Shown here piece by piece: positions 55,121 to 63,472 of a DNA stretch of 64,000 nt (position 1 is the stretch's first letter; the number at the start of each line of letters is the position of its first letter). The DNA lies in contig CANFQA010000010.1 in assembly GCA_947449015.1 (NCBI GenBank), positions 1-64,000 on the forward strand, in the 5' to 3' direction. A program made the position numbers and the translations under genes. The notes below the pieces were generated by a model. It saw only the letters and a list, made by a program, of their open reading frames with translations. It searched no databases and had not been told where the DNA came from. The stretch comes from Microthrixaceae bacterium. GTDB lineage: Bacteria; Actinomycetota; Acidimicrobiia; Acidimicrobiales; Acidimicrobilacustridaceae.

Positions 55121-56257
55121 ATGGCCCGCACCGATGCAGAGATCCTTGGCCGCGAGGACGTCAACGACCTCGACGCCATTCTTGAAATCACCAACACCGA
55201 TATGGACGAAGCGATCCACACGGTGGAGAACAACGCTGATTCCATCTTCACCTGGGATTACGAGCGCAGCCGCGTGCCGCTCATGAAGCTCTACGAGAAG
55301 GCCAAGACCTCCATGTGGAACGGCGAGACCGATCTCGACTGGTCGATCGAGGTCGACAACGAGAAGCTCGCACGTGAGAACCCACTCACCCCAACCGTCG
55401 AGGGCATTGCCGAGTTCGGCATTGATCTCAGCGGCACCGTGCTCGCCAAGTGGAACAACGACGATTGGGTGAAGTTCGAGATCGAGCGCATCAACTGGAG
55501 CCTCAGCCAGTTCATGCACGGCGAGCAGGGAGCACTTATCTGCACCGCCAAGATCGTCGAAACCGTTCCGTGGATCGACGCCAAGTACTACGCCGCCACC
55601 CAGGTCATGGATGAAGCCCGCCATGTCGAGGTGTTCGCCAAGTACCTCGACACCAAGCTCGACGGTCACTACGCCATCAACCATCACCTCAAGATGCTGC
55701 TCGATGACATCGTCAACGACAGCCGCTGGGACATGACCTATCTCGGTATGCAGATCATGGTTGAGGGTCTTGCTCTCGCCGCGTTCGGCATGGCCCATCA
55801 GACCACTGGCGATCCGCTCCTCAAGCAGCTTCTGCGTTATGTCATGAGCGATGAGGCCCGCCACGTTGCCTTCGGCGTGCTGACGCTCAAGGAGTACTAC
55901 GAGGGTCTCACCTCGGCTGAACTGCTCGACCGCCAGGAATTCGCGTTCGAAGCCGCCGTGCGCATGCGCGATCGCTTCCTGCAGCAGGAAGTCTGGGAGC
56001 GCCTCGGCGTTCCGGTGCGCGACGCCATCCGAGTGTTTAAGCAGGACGACCCGGAGATCAAGAACCAGGACCCGTTCCAGCAGTTGCTGTTCTCGAAGAT
56101 CGTGCCCAACTGCAAGAAGCTCGGCCTACTTGACGCCAACGACGGCTGGCTTCGCAAGCGCTTCGACACCCTTGGCGTCACTCAGTTTGAGGACTGGACC
56201 GACACCAGCGAGGAATACGAACTGCTTGATGCAGTCGCTGAGGATCGCGCCAGCTGA
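55121..56257 (+). CDS. di-iron ferritin-like oxygenase (R2/AurF-like)
   Basis: The protein has 378 residues from the ATG at 55121, which follows TAGGAGCACC. A complete carboxylate-bridged di-iron set is visible: Glu135 (HGEQGA), Glu165/His168 (DEARH), Glu215 (MVEGLAL) and Glu245/His248 (DEARH), the E...ExxH...E...ExxH pattern of ferritin-like oxygenases. It is not a standard ribonucleotide reductase small subunit, since the tyrosine-radical context is absent. The reaction is unknown, but oxidation of a lipid or amine is possible. An imperfect GC-rich hairpin with AGAAAG/CTTTCT outer arms lies about 60-90 bases upstream. Confidence 0.8.
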   Translation: MARTDAEILGREDVNDLDAILEITNTDMDEAIHTVENNADSIFTWDYERSRVPLMKLYEKAKTSMWNGETDLDWSIEVDNEKLARENPLTPTVEGIAEFGIDLSGTVLAKWNNDDWVKFEIERINWSLSQFMHGEQGALICTAKIVETVPWIDAKYYAATQVMDEARHVEVFAKYLDTKLDGHYAINHHLKMLLDDIVNDSRWDMTYLGMQIMVEGLALAAFGMAHQTTGDPLLKQLLRYVMSDEARHVAFGVLTLKEYYEGLTSAELLDRQEFAFEAAVRMRDRFLQQEVWERLGVPVRDAIRVFKQDDPEIKNQDPFQQLLFSKIVPNCKKLGLLDANDGWLRKRFDTLGVTQFEDWTDTSEEYELLDAVAEDRAS

Positions 56258-56275
56258 CTCTCATCGAGCGGTCGT

Positions 56276-56545
56276 TCACTTCAGAAACGCAATCACCGCT
56301 CCAACTGCGAGAACGAGAAGTAGCCCACCGCCGAGTAGGGCAAAGCGGCGATCGCCGCTGCGCGCCCATGATGTTGTGAGCCACCCCACTCTCACCACCG
56401 GCGTGACGATCAAAATCACAATGCAGGCAACCCCACTGGCGTGACCAGCGCTGCCAGGCACGAACGCTCCACCCAACGCGAGCACAAACGCGGCAACGAG
56501 CGCGATCTGCATCAGACCGGCAAGACGCTGCATGCTCGGGATCAC
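56276..56545 (-). CDS. DUF1634-like small membrane protein
   Basis: An 89-residue protein with three hydrophobic segments; VACIVILIVTPVVRVGWLTT followed by RRFALLGGGLLLVLAVGAVIAF matches the pattern of DUF1634, a partner commonly encoded beside TSUP permeases. It starts in the stop of the TauE/SafE gene (ATGA at 56542-56545), so the two are translationally coupled. It may be an accessory subunit of the transporter. The function is not established. Confidence 0.72.
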   Translation of the reverse strand: MIPSMQRLAGLMQIALVAAFVLALGGAFVPGSAGHASGVACIVILIVTPVVRVGWLTTSWARSGDRRFALLGGGLLLVLAVGAVIAFLK

Positions 56546-57366
56546 AGGTTCTTCACGATCAGGAGAGTGCCAATCACAAGCAGGACCGCCGACAACGATT
56601 TACGTACCAGCGGGGGAGGCAACGCAGCCTGGAGTCGAACTCCCAGAGTTCCTCCAACAAGTGCTGCCGCGGCCACGAGCGCGGCGTCGGACACCACGAT
56701 GCGACCCTGTGCCTCGTAGACAAGGAGTGCGACTGCCGAGGTGATGCCCACAGTGAACGTGGTGGTCGCTGCTGCGACTTTCACCGGTACCTGCATGACT
56801 TCTGAGGTCGTGGGGGTTTTGATGAACCCGCCGCTCACCCCGGACAGGCCGGCGATAAGACCAGCGCTGGCCATGCCGAGCAAACCGGACGGAACTCGAC
56901 GTGCTCGGTAGGCAACGAACTCACCCTCATCGAGTTGATAGACCCCGGAAAGTGAGCCGCGGTGTTCGCCGACATCGCTCGTGGTGAGCGAGGGATCGGG
57001 CAGGTTGCGGATGCCTTTGCGTCGAGCTCCGAAGAACGCCGCTACCAGCGCCACCACGCCGAGCATGACCGCAAGCACGGATTGTCCGATCACTCCCGAC
57101 GCGAGTGCACCACCAAGCGCGGCGATGGAACTGATGATCTCGGTGGACACGCCGAGACGGTGATTCACAACATGGGCGCGAAGCTGGTGTGGTGCAGCGG
57201 CCAGTGAACCCGCGGCGACCGAGATGAGACCGAGTGGCGCCGCATCGCGAGCCGACACCCCCGAAAGCACCAGCACCGGCACCAGCAGGATTGCCCCGCC
57301 AAGGCCACCGAGTGCTCCGATCCCTGCAGTGATGAACGCAGCGATAGCGAGCTCAACGGGATTCAC
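56542..57366 (-). CDS. TauE/SafE (TSUP) family permease
   Basis: The 274-residue protein has about eight hydrophobic segments, with the TSUP repeat near the N-terminus (GIGALGGLGGAILLVPVLV) and again after the mid-loop (AGLIAGLSGVSGGFIKTP). The GTG at 57366 is supported by a TAGGTT element six bases upstream. TSUP proteins move organosulfur or other organic anions. It is coupled to the DUF1634-like gene. It is more typical of the family than the shorter permease at 24757-25476. The substrate is unknown. Confidence 0.88.
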   Translation of the reverse strand: MNPVELAIAAFITAGIGALGGLGGAILLVPVLVLSGVSARDAAPLGLISVAAGSLAAAPHQLRAHVVNHRLGVSTEIISSIAALGGALASGVIGQSVLAVMLGVVALVAAFFGARRKGIRNLPDPSLTTSDVGEHRGSLSGVYQLDEGEFVAYRARRVPSGLLGMASAGLIAGLSGVSGGFIKTPTTSEVMQVPVKVAAATTTFTVGITSAVALLVYEAQGRIVVSDAALVAAAALVGGTLGVRLQAALPPPLVRKSLSAVLLVIGTLLIVKNL

Positions 57367-57372
57367 CCGACG

Positions 57373-57378
57373 AACCTA
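57373..57378 (-). promoter_or_regulatory. -10 element for the TSUP gene at 57366
   Basis: On the reverse strand TAGGTT stands six bases before GTG. It supports a leaderless GTG start. Confidence 0.5.
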
Positions 57379-57429
57379 CAGCGCCACGGCCGTCTCATCG
57401 GAGGATGAATCCGCAGACGACCTCTCGGT

Positions 57430-58584
57430 TCAGTTCAGTTTCGACTGCACCGTGATGTCGCTCTGGCTCTTCGGCCAGGTGGTCCAGTAGGAGTCGTATC
57501 CGGTCTTGCCGGCCACGTATTGCAGCAGGAATGCCGTGGTCATCGTGTTGGTGACCTCAATATCGCGGGCATAGGGCATGAACCCGTCACCGCATCCCTC
57601 AGTGGCCTGCTTGCGAATGACATCAACAACAGCTGCCGGCGCATCGGGAAGCTTGGGGATCTCATCGAGGTAGGCGCAGACATCAGTGAAGGACTGGTGC
57701 GCGGCATCAGTCATCTCCACCAGAATCAGCGGACGACCGCTGATCGACTGGTAGGCAACTTCGGCGTTGGTGTTCGCAGGTGTCGTGATGTCCTTGGTGC
57801 CGACGAGCATCATTGTGGGCACATTGACGGCGGCGAGCTCTGCGGAGGTCAGGCGAGTTGTGTACGGAGCAAGACCGACAGTGGCCTTGATACGCGTGTC
57901 GGCCACGGTGGTACCAAGCGGAGTCGTGTGTCCACCAACAGTGGCAAGGGCCGTGTAGCCGCCATAGCTGTGGCCGAACAAGCCAATGCGATTGGCGTCA
58001 ATCTTGTTATGGAACACATCAGTTGCATCGCCATTTCGGGCAAGCATGCCGTCGATCTCGGCGCTGATATCGGCGGGGCGATTCATATCGTTCTGGTCCT
58101 GCGACACCGTCGTGTTGACGAAGTTGTCGATTGCAGTGTTGCCGGTGTGGTTGGCGGCGATCACGATGAATCCCTCGCTGGCGAGGTGCTCGGTCAGGAA
58201 CGAAGAGATGAAGTTCAGGCCGCCGCTGCCATGCGAGTAGATGACCATCGGCAGTGAATCATCAGCGATGATCGGCGCATCAGCAATGGCGACCTTGGAG
58301 TCGGTATAGACGGTGGGCAGCAGTGCATACCGAGCCGGAGTCCCCGTGGTGCCCGGAGCGATCGGGTACCAAACGGTGACATCAAGGGGACGATTGCGGG
58401 CGGTGTCAACAATCTTGATCGTGCGGAAGCCAACGCCGTAGGGACCGGGAGCAGCCGGATCGGCAACGCTCGACTGGGCGGCGGAATCCTTTGCCGACGA
58501 CGAACTGCCACAGCCGGCGAGGCCGAGCGAGACCGTGAGGACGAGCGCGAGCGCGCCGATAAATGAACGTGAGCGAATCTGCAT
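57430..58584 (-). CDS. secreted lipoprotein alpha/beta hydrolase (PAF-acetylhydrolase-like), paralogue of 3042-4214
   Basis: The 384-residue protein starts at an ATG at 58584. Residues 1-25 form a lipoprotein signal ending LGLAGC (Cys25), then a Ser-rich linker and the conserved start PGPYGVGFRTIKIVD. The hydrolase domain has VIYSHGSGG, nucleophile elbow GHSYGGYTAL and a C-terminal DAAHQSFTD that may supply the His. The same order of signal, PGPY motif and hydrolase is seen at 3042-4214, so the two are paralogues. It is probably a surface esterase acting on a lipid or polyester. No neighbour fixes the substrate. Confidence 0.83.
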   Translation of the reverse strand: MQIRSRSFIGALALVLTVSLGLAGCGSSSSAKDSAAQSSVADPAAPGPYGVGFRTIKIVDTARNRPLDVTVWYPIAPGTTGTPARYALLPTVYTDSKVAIADAPIIADDSLPMVIYSHGSGGLNFISSFLTEHLASEGFIVIAANHTGNTAIDNFVNTTVSQDQNDMNRPADISAEIDGMLARNGDATDVFHNKIDANRIGLFGHSYGGYTALATVGGHTTPLGTTVADTRIKATVGLAPYTTRLTSAELAAVNVPTMMLVGTKDITTPANTNAEVAYQSISGRPLILVEMTDAAHQSFTDVCAYLDEIPKLPDAPAAVVDVIRKQATEGCGDGFMPYARDIEVTNTMTTAFLLQYVAGKTGYDSYWTTWPKSQSDITVQSKLN

Positions 58585-58654
58585 GGCGCAACGATTGCAG
58601 ATCTGGGGCCGCCGGGCTGCATCCTGTCGCCGCGAAGCAAGCACCCCTTGAAAA

Positions 58655-59554
58655 TCAGGCGATGAATACCGGGTTGATCGGGCTGCCAGTGGCACCGGTG
58701 ACCTTGAGCGGTGCCACTGCGATGATGCCTTCGTGCACGCCATCGGCAGCCAGCGCCGAGAGGTCGAGGTACTCGAGCATGTAGATGCCCGAGCGCACGA
58801 GCAGGATCTTGTGGGCGATCAGGAAGTGGTTCTCATCGAAGGGAATCGACTCGATGGCGGCGTTATCGGAGCCGACGGCCACGACATCGTGATCGGCCAG
58901 CCATTGGGCAGCATCGGCACCGATGCCGGCCTGGAACCAGGTCGAGTCGCGGGTGGCCTGATCAGCCGCCAGCCACCAGTCGAGATAGCCAGTGCGGATG
59001 AGCACCACATCGCCGGTACGAATCTCGACACCCTGCGCGTCAGCCGCACCCTGCAGATCGGCGCCGGTGATGATGCGGCCGTGTTCGACATGCACCTCGT
59101 CGCCGAAGAAGGCCACCATGTCGAGCACGACGCCACGAGCGGCGAACGATGAGGCCTTTTCAATGCCGAGCTTGCGGGCTCCGTCCATGGAGCGCATTTC
59201 GGTGTAGTCGACGTCGTTGTAGTGCTTGTAGTCCTCGTAGACATGCACGAGAGCATCCATATGTGAGGTGGTATGCGAGGCCATGGTGAGGATGTCCTCA
59301 TGGGCACCGGTTCCTTCGAGCGCGCCCATCCACAGATCACGATCCGAGTCGGTACCGTCGCGCAGCGTGTAGCGCATGGGCACACCGCGGTAATCCATGA
59401 GCGGAACACCCTTGCCCTGGATCGGGATGCCAAGGCTATACACCTTGCCCGTGGTGATGGACTGCGCTGCAGCCATGATGATCTCTGGTGTGAGCAGATT
59501 GAGTGCGCCGCGCTCATCATCCGCGCCCCATCGGCCCCAATTGTTCTTGGTCAT
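58655..59554 (-). CDS. cyclase family protein (kynurenine formamidase-like metal hydrolase)
   Basis: The protein has 299 residues from the ATG at 59554, which follows GGGAGATC. The cyclase-family metal site is visible as SHTTSHMDALVHV near residues 94-106 (H-x-x-x-H-x-D-x-x-x-H), with GDVVLIRTGYLDWW and GSDNAAIESIP further on. Related enzymes hydrolyse cyclic amides or imides, such as formylkynurenine or isatin. The usual HxGTHxD motif is slightly changed (TTSHMD), so the substrate may be unusual. A luciferase-like oxidase gene lies 47 bases upstream on the same strand, suggesting a small catabolic unit. Confidence 0.83.
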   Translation of the reverse strand: MTKNNWGRWGADDERGALNLLTPEIIMAAAQSITTGKVYSLGIPIQGKGVPLMDYRGVPMRYTLRDGTDSDRDLWMGALEGTGAHEDILTMASHTTSHMDALVHVYEDYKHYNDVDYTEMRSMDGARKLGIEKASSFAARGVVLDMVAFFGDEVHVEHGRIITGADLQGAADAQGVEIRTGDVVLIRTGYLDWWLAADQATRDSTWFQAGIGADAAQWLADHDVVAVGSDNAAIESIPFDENHFLIAHKILLVRSGIYMLEYLDLSALAADGVHEGIIAVAPLKVTGATGSPINPVFIA

Positions 59555-59601
59555 TGTGGTGATCTCCCGGTGATCGATGCGATATACGAACTTCGGCGGC
59601 G

Positions 59602-60585
59602 CTAGGCCAGCGCCGGAAGGACCTCGTTGCGGAGCAGGTCGAACTGCTTCCAGGCCAGATCGATGGGCATCCCGCCACACAGCGGATGCATCGAGAACAT
59701 GGCGAAGTCGCCGGCAGCGGCGGCCTCCTCGACAGCCTCGGCCGGTGACATCACGCGGTACAGACCTTCCTCACGCAGTTCGGCCACTGTGGTGGCATGC
59801 GAATGTGCGGATGACTTGATGTCCGAGGTCTGCCATGAGGAGTAGGTGACGGCTTCGTGCAGCAGGTAGTCGCCCATTTCAGCCCAACCCTTGTCGACAT
59901 CTTCGGCAAAAAACACGTGGTAGAAGCTGGCCGGCGGCGCCATAGCGAAACCGCTGGTTCCGTACTCGGTGCACTTCTCGTAATAGTGGGCTTCGATCTC
60001 CGGCACGGGTGCGGCGAACATGATCGGCAGTCCGAAACGAGCGGCACGACGAGCGGCGGGCTTGGAGGTGCCGCCCAGAAGGAACGCCGGATGGGGCTGG
60101 GTGAATGGCCGAGGCGTGACCTGCACGGTTGTTCCCCGGTACTCAAAGGGCTCACCAGTCCAAGCCTTCAGCATGACATCAACGCATTCGTCCATGATCT
60201 TGCCGCGGTCTTCCCAGGACTTGCCGTGGGCGGCGTACTCGCTCGGGCGATAACCGAGGCCGCCGATGATGCTGAGGCGTCCCTTCGACATGAGATCAAT
60301 GGTGGCGATGTCTTCGGCGATGCGCAACGGATCATGCAGCGGCACGAGCAGCGCCGAAATGGAGACCGACACGCTCTTGGTTCGGGCGAGGATGGCGGCG
60401 GCCATGGTGAGCGGCGATGAGCTCCAACCGTTGAATGCGCCGTGATGTTCTTCGAGCGACACCATGCCGCCGCCGAGTTCGTCGAGGGCTTGGCACAGAT
60501 CCAGCATGGCGCCGTAGCGATCGGCCATCTCGTTGGGCTCGAGACCGGGCTGGACACAGTTGAAACGAAGCATGGACAGGGCCAT
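59602..60585 (-). CDS. LLM class flavin-dependent oxidoreductase
   Basis: The 327-residue protein matches the bacterial-luciferase-like fold: VSLEEHHGAFNGWSSSPLTMAAAIL near the N-terminus, LVPLHDPLRIAEDIATIDLMSKGRL and GLGYRPSEYAAHG in the middle, and PAFLLGGTSKPAARRAARFG. Such enzymes use reduced FMN or F420 to oxygenate or reduce a substrate. F420 is common in actinobacteria but cannot be read here. The ATG at 60585 follows GGGGAG. It is 47 bases upstream of the cyclase-family gene, so the two may act in one degradative route. Confidence 0.9.
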   Translation of the reverse strand: MALSMLRFNCVQPGLEPNEMADRYGAMLDLCQALDELGGGMVSLEEHHGAFNGWSSSPLTMAAAILARTKSVSVSISALLVPLHDPLRIAEDIATIDLMSKGRLSIIGGLGYRPSEYAAHGKSWEDRGKIMDECVDVMLKAWTGEPFEYRGTTVQVTPRPFTQPHPAFLLGGTSKPAARRAARFGLPIMFAAPVPEIEAHYYEKCTEYGTSGFAMAPPASFYHVFFAEDVDKGWAEMGDYLLHEAVTYSSWQTSDIKSSAHSHATTVAELREEGLYRVMSPAEAVEEAAAAGDFAMFSMHPLCGGMPIDLAWKQFDLLRNEVLPALA

Positions 60586-60649
60586 GGTGGAACTCCCCTA
60601 GTGATGAGGACCGGCCCGTGTCAGGCGCGGTCAACGACTGATGATGAAA

Positions 60650-61135
60650 CTAGTTGGCCTGCGCGGCCTCAAGAATCGCGATGACCTGCGTGATGCGCTC
60701 GGCGTGCTTGGACTCTTCACGACCATTGAGACGCAGCAGACGAATGACTTCTTCGTCGGTCTCATGATCGGCCCAAGCCTGATAGCCGGCATCGCCCTGC
60801 TGCTCACCAGCCACAATCAGCGGGAGCATGGCGACATCGACGGTGTCGGGAAGATCCACACTGAACTTCTCGAGCACCTCAGCTGATGGCACGTACTCGG
60901 TGCCGGTCTTGAGCGACATGACTTTCATCATGCGGCGGGCATGGCCCACCTCTTCACGACCATTGCGACGAAGCAGCTCGGCGGCCTCGTCGTTTCCGAT
61001 GCGTTCCGCGAGGGCGTCGTAGAGGACGTCACCGCTGTTTTCCACGCGAATGAGCAACTCAAGTGTTTCGAGATCGAGAGTTTCGGCGGCACCAATGCGG
61101 GCTGTGGCTTCAAAGAAATCCATGGGGACAATCAT
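60650..61135 (-). CDS. ferritin-like domain protein
   Basis: The 161-residue protein consists of two similar halves, each with a Glu in a helix (IRVENSGDVLYD; VAGEQQGDAGYQ) followed by an ExxH motif (GREEVGHARRM; GREESKHAERI). This is the rubrerythrin/ferritin-like four-helix di-iron pattern. It may store or oxidise iron or protect against peroxide. The ATG at 61135 overlaps the DEAD-box helicase stop (ATGA), so the two are translationally coupled, which is unusual for these families. An ATG at 61123 is the alternative start. Confidence 0.8.
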   Translation of the reverse strand: MIVPMDFFEATARIGAAETLDLETLELLIRVENSGDVLYDALAERIGNDEAAELLRRNGREEVGHARRMMKVMSLKTGTEYVPSAEVLEKFSVDLPDTVDVAMLPLIVAGEQQGDAGYQAWADHETDEEVIRLLRLNGREESKHAERITQVIAILEAAQAN

Positions 61136-62841
61136 CGCGTGGTTCGCGAGCCGGTGCCGCGTCGACCGCCACCGCCACCGGAGCGCTGACCGCCACCACC
61201 TGCGCCGGAACCGCCGGAACGGCCACGACCTGTGGGAGCGCCGCCGCCCCGAGTGGACTGTGTGGACCCACCACGGCTGGAGCGACCTGCGGGGGCCGAA
61301 CCGCTCCGACTGCCGCCGGGCTTTGCGCCAGTTCGGGGACCGCCACCGGTTCCGCTACCTGAGCCGGATCCCGAGCCACCAGCCGACGATCCACCCGAGC
61401 CACGACGGCCACCCTGACCGGTTCGTCCATGACGGGCACCAGGGGCGCCAGCGACAGCCTTGGGCCGACCACTGGAACGAGAGTTCGGGCGAGCGCCACG
61501 CGGTTCCTCAACCGCGAACGCAGCCGCGATCTCGGTAGGTGAACGACGGTGACGAACACCTGGCGCGAGTTCCTGCAGCAACGGGTTGCCCGGGGTCACG
61601 GCGGTGACGATCGGATCGATGCCGGCCTTCTTCATGAGCTGCGAAACCTCGCGACGCTCTGATTCCTGCACGATGGTGACCACGGTGCCGTCATTGCCGG
61701 CGCGAGCGGTGCGACCCGAACGATGCAGATACGCCTTGTGCTCGATGGGCGGATCAGCGTGGATCACGAGCGTTACGTCATCGACATGGATGCCGCGAGC
61801 GGCAATATCGGTGGCCACGAGCACCACAGCCCGACCCTCGGAGAAGGCAGCAAGGTTGCGCACGCGCACGTTCTGTGTGAGGTTGCCGTGCATCTCAACT
61901 GCGGGCACACCGCTGGCGTTGAGCTGCTTGGTCAGGGTCTTGGCCCGGTACTTGGTGCGGGTGAACACGATGGAACGACCCGGTGCAGAGGTGAGATCAA
62001 CCAGTACCGGGAGACGATCGGCGGTGGCGACGTGGAGCACGTGATGGGTCATGGTGTTCACCGGCGACTGCTCGGAATCGACGCTGTGAGTGACCGGATT
62101 GTGCAGGTAACGCTTGACGATGACGTCAATGCCCTTGTCGAGCGTGGCCGAGAACAACATGTGCTGACAGTCATCCGGCGCACGATCGAGCAGGCGCTTC
62201 ACGCCGGGGAGGAACCCGAGATCGGCCATGTGATCGGCTTCATCAAGCACAGCGATTTCGATGCGATCGAGCTTGCAGTGACCCTGGGTGATGAGATCCT
62301 CAAGACGACCGGGACAAGCAACGACAACATCGACACCGTTACGCAGCGCGTCGATCTGCGGGTTCTGACCAACACCACCGAAGATGGTGGTGGTGCGCAG
62401 GCCGAGCGACTTGGCCAATGGCGAGATCGTGGCATCGATCTGAATGGCGAGCTCGCGGGTGGGAGCGAGGATCAGCGCACGAGGTCGACCGGGCTTACGA
62501 TCGCGACGGGCATTGGCAAGACGGGTGAGCACGGGAAGACCAAACGCGAGGGTCTTGCCCGAACCGGTGCGACCGCGACCGAGAACATCGCGGCCAGCCA
62601 ATGAGTCGGGAAGCGTGGCGCTCTGGATGGGGAACGGTTCGGTGATGCCGGCGCGGTCGAGCAGGCGAACAAGGGTTTCGGGAACGCCGAGGGCGGCGAA
62701 ACCGAGACCGCTGGGCTTCGCAGTGGGTGCAGTCTCAGCGTTCGGGGTGGATGCGGAGTCCGAATCGGCGGGCTTGGGCACGCCGGGATACTCCGAGGCG
62801 CGCGCGCCGGGACGGGGTGAGGAAAGGCGGTTTTCCGCCAT
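61132..62841 (-). CDS. DEAD-box RNA helicase
   Basis: The protein has 569 residues from the ATG at 62841. The core (about 55-410) has all DEAD-box motifs: Q-motif region FPIQSAT, Walker A GRTGSGKT, PTRELA, LDEADHM, FSATLD, ATDIAARG and HRSGRTARAG. It should unwind RNA in translation, ribosome assembly or cold growth. The C-terminal 130 residues are a low-complexity Gly/Ser/Arg tail with RGG-like repeats, a likely disordered RNA-binding region. Its stop overlaps the ferritin-like gene start. The N-terminal 50 residues are also low in order. Confidence 0.92.
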   Translation of the reverse strand: MAENRLSSPRPGARASEYPGVPKPADSDSASTPNAETAPTAKPSGLGFAALGVPETLVRLLDRAGITEPFPIQSATLPDSLAGRDVLGRGRTGSGKTLAFGLPVLTRLANARRDRKPGRPRALILAPTRELAIQIDATISPLAKSLGLRTTTIFGGVGQNPQIDALRNGVDVVVACPGRLEDLITQGHCKLDRIEIAVLDEADHMADLGFLPGVKRLLDRAPDDCQHMLFSATLDKGIDVIVKRYLHNPVTHSVDSEQSPVNTMTHHVLHVATADRLPVLVDLTSAPGRSIVFTRTKYRAKTLTKQLNASGVPAVEMHGNLTQNVRVRNLAAFSEGRAVVLVATDIAARGIHVDDVTLVIHADPPIEHKAYLHRSGRTARAGNDGTVVTIVQESERREVSQLMKKAGIDPIVTAVTPGNPLLQELAPGVRHRRSPTEIAAAFAVEEPRGARPNSRSSGRPKAVAGAPGARHGRTGQGGRRGSGGSSAGGSGSGSGSGTGGGPRTGAKPGGSRSGSAPAGRSSRGGSTQSTRGGGAPTGRGRSGGSGAGGGGQRSGGGGGRRGTGSRTTR

Positions 62842-63033
62842 AGGGGGTTCTCTTTTCACTGAGGTCCGCTGGAAGACGACTGGCACGGGCGTCGATCTGC
62901 GATGCAGGGGGACGGGGCCGACAGCGGTTCAGCGGTGAGGCTCCGACGTTGGAGCGACTTCGACAGGGTACCGACATCTGGGCACAAAACCCCAATGCCA
63001 GCTCCTGTCACAACCAGATGAGAGGCTCACCCC

Positions 63034-63402
63034 ATGGCATTCGGACAGCAATCAGGCCCACCCGCATCGACAAAACAGGTCGCCGAAATCGAATCACTGT
63101 TGGAGCGCGCTGGGTTCTCTTCCTTACGAGAGGCCCGGCATATCTATGGGCTCACCCAGCGTCAGGCCGGCGGAAAGTTCACCACCGGCGAGGCCAATGA
63201 ACTCATTGCGCGCTTGTTGGCCGGCGAAGGTGAGCTCGATTCCGAGCAAGCCGCAGCCGCAGTTGACGCCATCGTGGTGTCGGAGCAACGCGCCGCAAAA
63301 CGCGGCGCAGCCAAGCAGGACGAACTGCTCGCCGCGGTTCCCGACGATGCGCTGGCCGACGAACTGGTTCGCCGCGGTTGGGTGTGCATGCCCCCCGCGT
63401 GA
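63034..63402 (+). CDS. conserved small hypothetical protein
   Basis: The 122-residue protein begins MAFGQQSGPPASTKQV and contains YGLTQRQAGGKFTTGEANELIARL and a C-terminal ALADELVRRGWVCMPP. I recall similar small proteins in other actinobacteria, but no function is known to me. It is mostly helical, with an Ala-rich centre, and has no signal peptide, membrane segment or catalytic motif. The ATG follows a GAGAGG site eight bases upstream. It is divergent from the DEAD-box helicase and convergent with the SMP-30 gene. Confidence 0.7.
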   Translation: MAFGQQSGPPASTKQVAEIESLLERAGFSSLREARHIYGLTQRQAGGKFTTGEANELIARLLAGEGELDSEQAAAAVDAIVVSEQRAAKRGAAKQDELLAAVPDDALADELVRRGWVCMPPA

Positions 63403-63472
63403 GCAAGGGGGCGTGAGCCGGGAAGTCTGCGACGCGAACCTGCACCAACGCGTGTTCTGGGAACGTCCGGTA

